From JAIQFV01 sp041494885 (GTDB lineage Bacteria; Acidobacteriota; Terriglobia; JAIQFV01): a stretch of DNA of 64,000 nucleotides. Location: contig JBGQBO010000020.1 in assembly GCA_041494885.1 (NCBI GenBank), positions 1 through 64,000 on the forward strand. Direction: 5' to 3'. A program made the position numbers and the translations under genes. Below are positions 59,460-64,000 of this stretch, piece by piece. Position 1 is the stretch's first letter, and each line of letters opens with the position of its first letter. The notes beneath the pieces were generated by a model. That model ran no database searches and was not told the DNA's origin. It saw nothing but the letters and a program-made list of their open reading frames with translations.

Positions 59460-60941
59460 TCACTTAACCGTGATCGTCTGTGCCTCTCCCAAGGTCGAGA
59501 GCGGCTGGTCGAATTTCTTGGAATTGCCGACCGCAAGAATGACAAACTGGTCGGGATGCAGGTATTGCCTGGCCACCCGCTGGACATCCTCGCGCGTGAC
59601 CTTGGCGACCTTATCCCGATAGGTTTCCAGAAAATTGTCGGGCAGGCCCAGATAGAAGTAGGTGACCCGGCGGGAAACAATCTGGGCACTGTTGGAGAAT
59701 TGAAAGACAAAGGAATTCAGCACGATGTCCTTGGCTGTGTCCAGCTCTTCCTGAGTGACCAATTCCTCCTGCATTTTCTTAACCTGGGTCAGGGCCGCCT
59801 CCATCGCCTTGATGGTGGTCTCAGGTTTGGTTTCGAACTGAATCCAGAAGTCCCCGTAATCTCGGTCGCCGGGGCTGAGAATGCTCCCGACACTGTAAGC
59901 CAAGCCCATGCGTGTCCGGATTTCGTTGACGAGCCGCGAATGGAATCCGCTGCCGAGAATGGAATTCATGACGCTGAGTGGAAAGAAGTCGGGATTGCTC
60001 AGCTTGATCCCCAGGTGGCCCATGCGAATATTGGTCTGGTCGATCGGTCGTTCGATCAAATTGACCGACTTCTTGAACTCCAGCTTCACCATCTCAACCG
60101 GCGGATAAGTCACGTCAACCTTTTCCCAACCTTTGAAGGCCGCATTGAGTTTCGCAATCATCTCGGAGGCTTTGAAGTCGCCGCTTATCCCTAAGATCAT
60201 GGAGTTGGGATGAAAATATTTCTGGTGAAACTGCACCAGGTCTTCCCGGGTAATGCGATCGACGGTTTCTGCGGTGGGAATACGGGCCAGCGCGTGGTTG
60301 GGTCCGTAAAGGAGTTTGTTGAACTCGATCGTTGCGAGTGTTGACGGGATATCGTTACGGCGCCGGATGCCTTCTTTGAGCTGGTCCTTGGCAATGCTCA
60401 GCCGGTCTTCTGCAAAGGCCGGGTTGCGGAGAACATCGGCAAAAAGTTCAAGGCCCCGATCGAGATCTTTTTTCATCAACGAAAGGGAGGCCGTGGCTTG
60501 TTCGGAAGAAATAGAGGTTTCAATCGAAGCCGCAAGATATTCGAGTTCCTCGTTGAGCTTGTCCGCCGGGACGTTTTTTGTTCCGCCGGAGCGCATCACG
60601 GTCCCCGTCAGTGAGGCCAGTCCCAGCTTCTCCGCAGGTTCATAAATTGATCCGGTTCGGGTGATCGCGATGGCGTCCACGGTGGGCAGTTCGTGATCTT
60701 CCAGCAGGAAAACCGTCATGCCATTTTCCAGCGTCGTCCGCTCGGGTTTTGGCGGGGTGAACTTTAGTTCCTCAAATTTCATGGTGCGGGGATCTTTGCG
60801 TTGAAAAGTGGGTAACGGCGTTGTTTTCTGCCCCGGGTCGGTTCGGGTCGCCGCAGGCTTGGATCCCTGCGCCAAAAGGTCTGCCCCCGCCAGCAGGCAA
60901 ACAAACATAATTCCGATCAAAACTCTCTTTAGGAATGCCAT
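59460..60941 (-). CDS. M16-family protein without the zinc-binding motif
   Basis: The 493-residue exported protein (signal MAFLKRVLIGIMFVCLLAGADLLA) has two M16 domains. Where active members have HxxEH in GLAHLLEHM, this one reads GLASLTGTVMRSGGT, so both histidines and the glutamate are gone and it cannot bind the catalytic zinc. The second domain has GSGFHSRLVNEIRTRMGLAYSVGS with the conserved substrate-binding R and Y region. It is downstream of an active M16 gene after 147 bases, so the two probably form a heterodimer. GGAGAGAG precedes the ATG at 60941. Confidence 0.9.
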   Translation of the reverse strand: MAFLKRVLIGIMFVCLLAGADLLAQGSKPAATRTDPGQKTTPLPTFQRKDPRTMKFEELKFTPPKPERTTLENGMTVFLLEDHELPTVDAIAITRTGSIYEPAEKLGLASLTGTVMRSGGTKNVPADKLNEELEYLAASIETSISSEQATASLSLMKKDLDRGLELFADVLRNPAFAEDRLSIAKDQLKEGIRRRNDIPSTLATIEFNKLLYGPNHALARIPTAETVDRITREDLVQFHQKYFHPNSMILGISGDFKASEMIAKLNAAFKGWEKVDVTYPPVEMVKLEFKKSVNLIERPIDQTNIRMGHLGIKLSNPDFFPLSVMNSILGSGFHSRLVNEIRTRMGLAYSVGSILSPGDRDYGDFWIQFETKPETTIKAMEAALTQVKKMQEELVTQEELDTAKDIVLNSFVFQFSNSAQIVSRRVTYFYLGLPDNFLETYRDKVAKVTREDVQRVARQYLHPDQFVILAVGNSKKFDQPLSTLGEAQTITVK

Positions 60942-61088
60942 GGGCTCTCTCCTCATCGTGTTCAGCTCGAATGGATTCATCATCCTGGGATCCTTTCGGG
61001 AAGCGGCAAGCCGTGCGAACCGTCGGGCCACGTCCCTCTACCCAGTTGATCTCAAATGCAGCGCGGCGCCGGGTCCCGGACGCTCCAG

Positions 61089-63320
61089 CTACGGTTTTTC
61101 AAATATCTTTGGATCGAGACCGGTGTTGATCTGCAAGTCGGTCACCTTGGATTCACTGAGCTTCTTCCCGTTCTGGTTTTGTACATGCAGGAACGGCATG
61201 GAGATTCCATTCACCGCACGATAGTCCGAGAAAAAGTCCTCAGCATTGACATCTGCGCCAAACTGGTTCTTGGTTGAATAAGACATTTTGATCAGGAAGT
61301 GTGCCGACTTATCAAAGAACAACTTGGTTTGCAATCCCTCCGGGTCGGTTGCCAGAACGACGTCAGCGGGCTTTTCCTCGACCGGTTCATCCTCGAGGGC
61401 CTGCAGCTTCGTGTTGGGATCGTTGAGGATGAGGAGAAGCCGGATGGAATCGCGTTTCAGGGCACTCAGGAAGCTGGCCAGGGTGGGAGGAGGCATCTCC
61501 TGAGTATTGGGGCCAAACTGGATCCAGCCCGTAGTCCCGTTGGTCGCTTGCGTGATGGTCCCCTGCGGCAACGTAATGTCGATCCTGAGCTTGTCCGGGA
61601 ACAGCGTGCTCCCCGTTGCCGCCACTTCTTGCTCCCCCATGGGCGACGTCACCTTCGCAGTCGCCTTGGTAACGATGTCCTTCACGGATCGCAGGATCTC
61701 CAGGCCTCCTCTCGCCGATGTGGCCTGGGCAATGACTTGTCTGGCATGAGCGACCGATTCCGCGCTGGCGGGCCCCGCCGGAGCCGACGCTTTTTCGCCG
61801 GATTTTTCCACTTCGACCGGAACATGGTAGGCCACCGTTTCATTCCCCTTCCTGAAGATCTCGCGGGCGACCCGCTGTACGTCGGCGGGAGTCATCTTTT
61901 GAAGGTCTTCGCGATAGGTTATGATCTGCTTCCAATCGCCCTGGATGACTTCCGTTTGCGCCAGCAACGACGCCATACCGGAGTTCGACCGCAGATTTCG
62001 GATCAACTGGGCATCAATCTGGTTCACCACTTTCTGCAACTCTTGGGGAGTCACGGGCTTCGTTTTCAGCAGGTCGAGCTCTTGTTCGATCCCATCTTCC
62101 AGCTCCCGGGTGGTATGGCCGGCCAGAGGAACGCCAATGATCAAAAAGAGCGTGGGATATTTTCCATGAATGAGAGGCGTGTTCGCCAGGGATTGAGCGG
62201 CGACGGCAATTTTCTTTTCCACCACCAGGCTGCGGTACAGTCGCGAGGTTCGTCCTGAAGATAAGAGATCCTGGATAACATCGAGGACAACGTCGTCCTT
62301 GTCCCGTGCATCGGGTCGGTGCCAGCCCAGGAAGAGATAAGGATTCGTGTCAAACTCCACCTCCACCCGCCGCTCCCCCTGCTGGGGTAACTCCTTCGTA
62401 TAAACACGTGGCGGCTTGGGCGACGAAGGGATCGTACTGAAGTATTGCTCCGTCAGGCGGATCATGGCTGCCGTATTGAAGTCCCCCACGATCGCAATGG
62501 TCGTGTTCGATGGGGAATAGTACTTCTTGAAAAACTCCTCCCCCTCCTGCCGGGTCAGATGCATCAGATCAGAGGGCCAGCCCCAACCGGCATGCAATCC
62601 GTAGGGATGAGCTTCAAAAGAATTCACGAGGAACTTTTCAAACAGCTTCCCCACGGGATTGGTATCCACAGAGCGGCGGCGCTCTTCCATCACCACATCG
62701 CGCTCCTTGTAAAATTGACGGAAGACGGTGTGCGTCATGCGGTCCGATTCCACGGCCGCCCAGAGTTCTGCTTTATTGGCGGGGAAGCTGACATAATACT
62801 CGGTGGCGTCGCGGCCCGTCTCGGCATTGAGGCCGGTCCCGCCATTCTTTTCGTAAAGCTGGCCCACTTCATTGGAAACCACATAAGCATCCGCTTCCTT
62901 CTGGGCCTTTTCCAGGGCGTCGGAAATCGTTTTGATTTTGGCCGGGTCCTCACCCTGGTCCCGCGCCGCCGTCAATTGGGCTTCAAGCTGATCGATCTTG
63001 GGTAGGAGCGGTTTTTCCCTGGCGTAATCCTTCGTGCCCAGGGTTTGGGTTCCCTTGAACGCCATGTGCTCGAACAAATGCGCCAGTCCGGTCTTTCCAA
63101 TCTCCTCATCGACCGAGCCTACGTCGTAGTAAATGTGGAAGGCGATCGTGGGGTTGGCGTGACGCTCCATCAGCAGAATCTTCATTCCATTCTTAAGGGT
63201 ATGGCTCGTGACCCGCGTCTCCAGCTCTTTCAGTGCTTGCGCACCCAGCAGTGACGGGATCAGCATAAAAGCAAACACGGCCACCCCTGCATGTGCGATG
63301 AGGCAAGAAAACCTTTTCAT
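61089..63320 (-). CDS. M16 zinc metallopeptidase with a C-terminal extra domain
   Basis: The 743-residue exported protein begins with a signal near residues 1-28. It carries the inverted zinc motif His81-LF-Glu84-His85 (GLAHLFEHMAFKGT). The downstream third ligand Glu is expected in VSNEVGQLYEKNGGTGLNAETGRDATEY. A long Lys/Glu/Ala helix (about 100-135) sits between. The second M16 domain lies around 270-490. Residues about 530-743 form an extra domain (GGLEILRSVKDIVTKATAKVTSPMGEQEVAATGSTLFPDKLRIDI...) that looks like the LolA/LppX lipoprotein-binding fold. CCGGAGGG lies just upstream of the ATG. It is the active partner of the next gene. Confidence 0.9.
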   Translation of the reverse strand: MKRFSCLIAHAGVAVFAFMLIPSLLGAQALKELETRVTSHTLKNGMKILLMERHANPTIAFHIYYDVGSVDEEIGKTGLAHLFEHMAFKGTQTLGTKDYAREKPLLPKIDQLEAQLTAARDQGEDPAKIKTISDALEKAQKEADAYVVSNEVGQLYEKNGGTGLNAETGRDATEYYVSFPANKAELWAAVESDRMTHTVFRQFYKERDVVMEERRRSVDTNPVGKLFEKFLVNSFEAHPYGLHAGWGWPSDLMHLTRQEGEEFFKKYYSPSNTTIAIVGDFNTAAMIRLTEQYFSTIPSSPKPPRVYTKELPQQGERRVEVEFDTNPYLFLGWHRPDARDKDDVVLDVIQDLLSSGRTSRLYRSLVVEKKIAVAAQSLANTPLIHGKYPTLFLIIGVPLAGHTTRELEDGIEQELDLLKTKPVTPQELQKVVNQIDAQLIRNLRSNSGMASLLAQTEVIQGDWKQIITYREDLQKMTPADVQRVAREIFRKGNETVAYHVPVEVEKSGEKASAPAGPASAESVAHARQVIAQATSARGGLEILRSVKDIVTKATAKVTSPMGEQEVAATGSTLFPDKLRIDITLPQGTITQATNGTTGWIQFGPNTQEMPPPTLASFLSALKRDSIRLLLILNDPNTKLQALEDEPVEEKPADVVLATDPEGLQTKLFFDKSAHFLIKMSYSTKNQFGADVNAEDFFSDYRAVNGISMPFLHVQNQNGKKLSESKVTDLQINTGLDPKIFEKP

Positions 63321-63916
63321 AAAAACCCTCCGGAAAATGAGTAACAATCAAACAGCCCGACACCTGAATTTGAGAGTTGGCAAGTCTTCCCCTGAGACCG
63401 TTATCAACTCATCGGATTTCGGGACCGTTCCCTTTCCCTGAACCGTCAGGACACTCTTCTGCACATTGGGCTGCGAAGTCACACCTCTTGCATTGGCTTG
63501 GCATCGCCTGGGCAAGTGGACGGCGGGGAACCCGAGCCGTAGGGTTGCTCCTGCTTGATCCAAGGGCTTGCAAAACCCTAGGCCATGAGGTTACAGACTT
63601 ACAGTGGAAGAGAGTCAGGCGGCTTTCTCCCCGGGCTTTGCCGCTAACCGGCTAGCCGAGTTGTGAGACCGTCATTTCGACCCTGGGGGCAGACCGGCAG
63701 AGTATAGCATATCGAGAACGCCGGATACCCAAGTCCCGCCGCACGATTCCACTTTGGAAGCTTCCCGTGTGGGGTTAGTCCTCAAATGGGCCGACTTCAA
63801 GACCGTGCGCGTTCTTCTCAATCTCGGGGCAAACTCTTCAGGGCCGACTTCAAGAGTAGGCCCACGGCGGGATTTACGTATTTCTTACCCTTTCAGTTTC
63901 ATGTATTCGCCTCCAC
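63321..63916. other. Gene-free stretch near the right edge
   Basis: No gene is supported. A 15-bp direct repeat GGGCCGACTTCAAGA occurs at 63788-63802 and 63841-63855. The second copy is part of a small ACTCTT/AAGAGT hairpin. Confidence 0.35.
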
Positions 63917-64000
63917 ATGACCCCATCTGATCTCGACCTGTTTTCCCGGGTTGAGTTTGGCAGCCGCACCACCCTTGACCCTGGGTTCGATGTCCGTGAA
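63917..64000 (+). CDS. Possible start of a gene cut by the window edge
   Basis: An ATG at 63917 opens a frame that stays open to the edge for 28 codons (MTPSDLDLFSRVEFGSRTTLD...). The composition is protein-like, but there is no clear ribosome-binding site and the family cannot be told from so short a piece. Confidence 0.3.
   Translation, partial: MTPSDLDLFSRVEFGSRTTLDPGFDVRE

Overview
The window looks like a chromosomal segment of an uncultivated Acidobacteriota bacterium. The lines of evidence are three acidobacterial-type VWFA-related exported proteins, a DUF5916/CBM9-like outer-membrane protein, several long exported proteins without clear relatives, frequent GTG/TTG starts, and bacterial housekeeping genes (rsgA, gltX, proS, ruvC, yebC, ileS, lspA, lgt, rluD, nadE, rsmI). 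The species cannot be fixed from sequence alone. No rRNA, tRNA, CRISPR array, prophage or insertion sequence with a transposase was seen.

Layout. 0.5-2.6 kb: DUF1579 exported protein and rsgA (minus). 3.1-7.0 kb: a self-contained two-gene radical SAM operon with its own promoter, palindrome and strong intrinsic terminator; the first enzyme resembles tetraether lipid synthase (Tes). 7.5-13.7 kb: DUF5916 protein, gltX, a zinc-ribbon protein and HAD phosphatase (minus), and a methyltransferase. 13.8-19.1 kb (minus): AI-2E-type permease, pgsA-like phosphatidyltransferase, then an overlapping ECF sigma / anti-sigma / DUF4097 solenoid operon. 19.4-28.6 kb: membrane protein, proS, ruvC-yebC (minus) and a UvrD-type helicase fused to a PD-(D/E)XK nuclease. 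28.8-29.1 kb: a complete miniature transcription unit for a 20-residue lysine-rich peptide. 29.3-31.7 kb: divergent VWFA-related genes.

31.7-47 kb is an accessory region. It holds a PadR regulator overlapping a HAAS-membrane/serine-beta-lactamase fusion, a hydrolase, two tandem exported paralogues, an AbiEi/AbiEii toxin-antitoxin pair whose toxin carries WYL-like and zinc-ribbon extensions, a Ser/Thr kinase beside a pseudogene, a YceI protein, a B12-type radical SAM protein, and an ORF6N protein flanked by direct repeats. Four copies or remnants of a palindromic repeat (ends GGGTGCCGC/GCGGCACCC) are scattered through this part and nowhere else that I saw.

46.8-63.3 kb returns to core functions: ileS-lspA-lgt-rluD-VWFA (minus), a split glutaminase + NadE pair with rsmI (plus), an exported protein, and a tandem M16 pair in which one subunit keeps HxxEH and the other has lost it.

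The best candidates for something new are the Tes-like radical SAM cassette, the AbiEii-WYL-zinc-ribbon toxin, the 20-residue basic peptide unit, the palindromic repeat family and the exact 18-residue solenoid.
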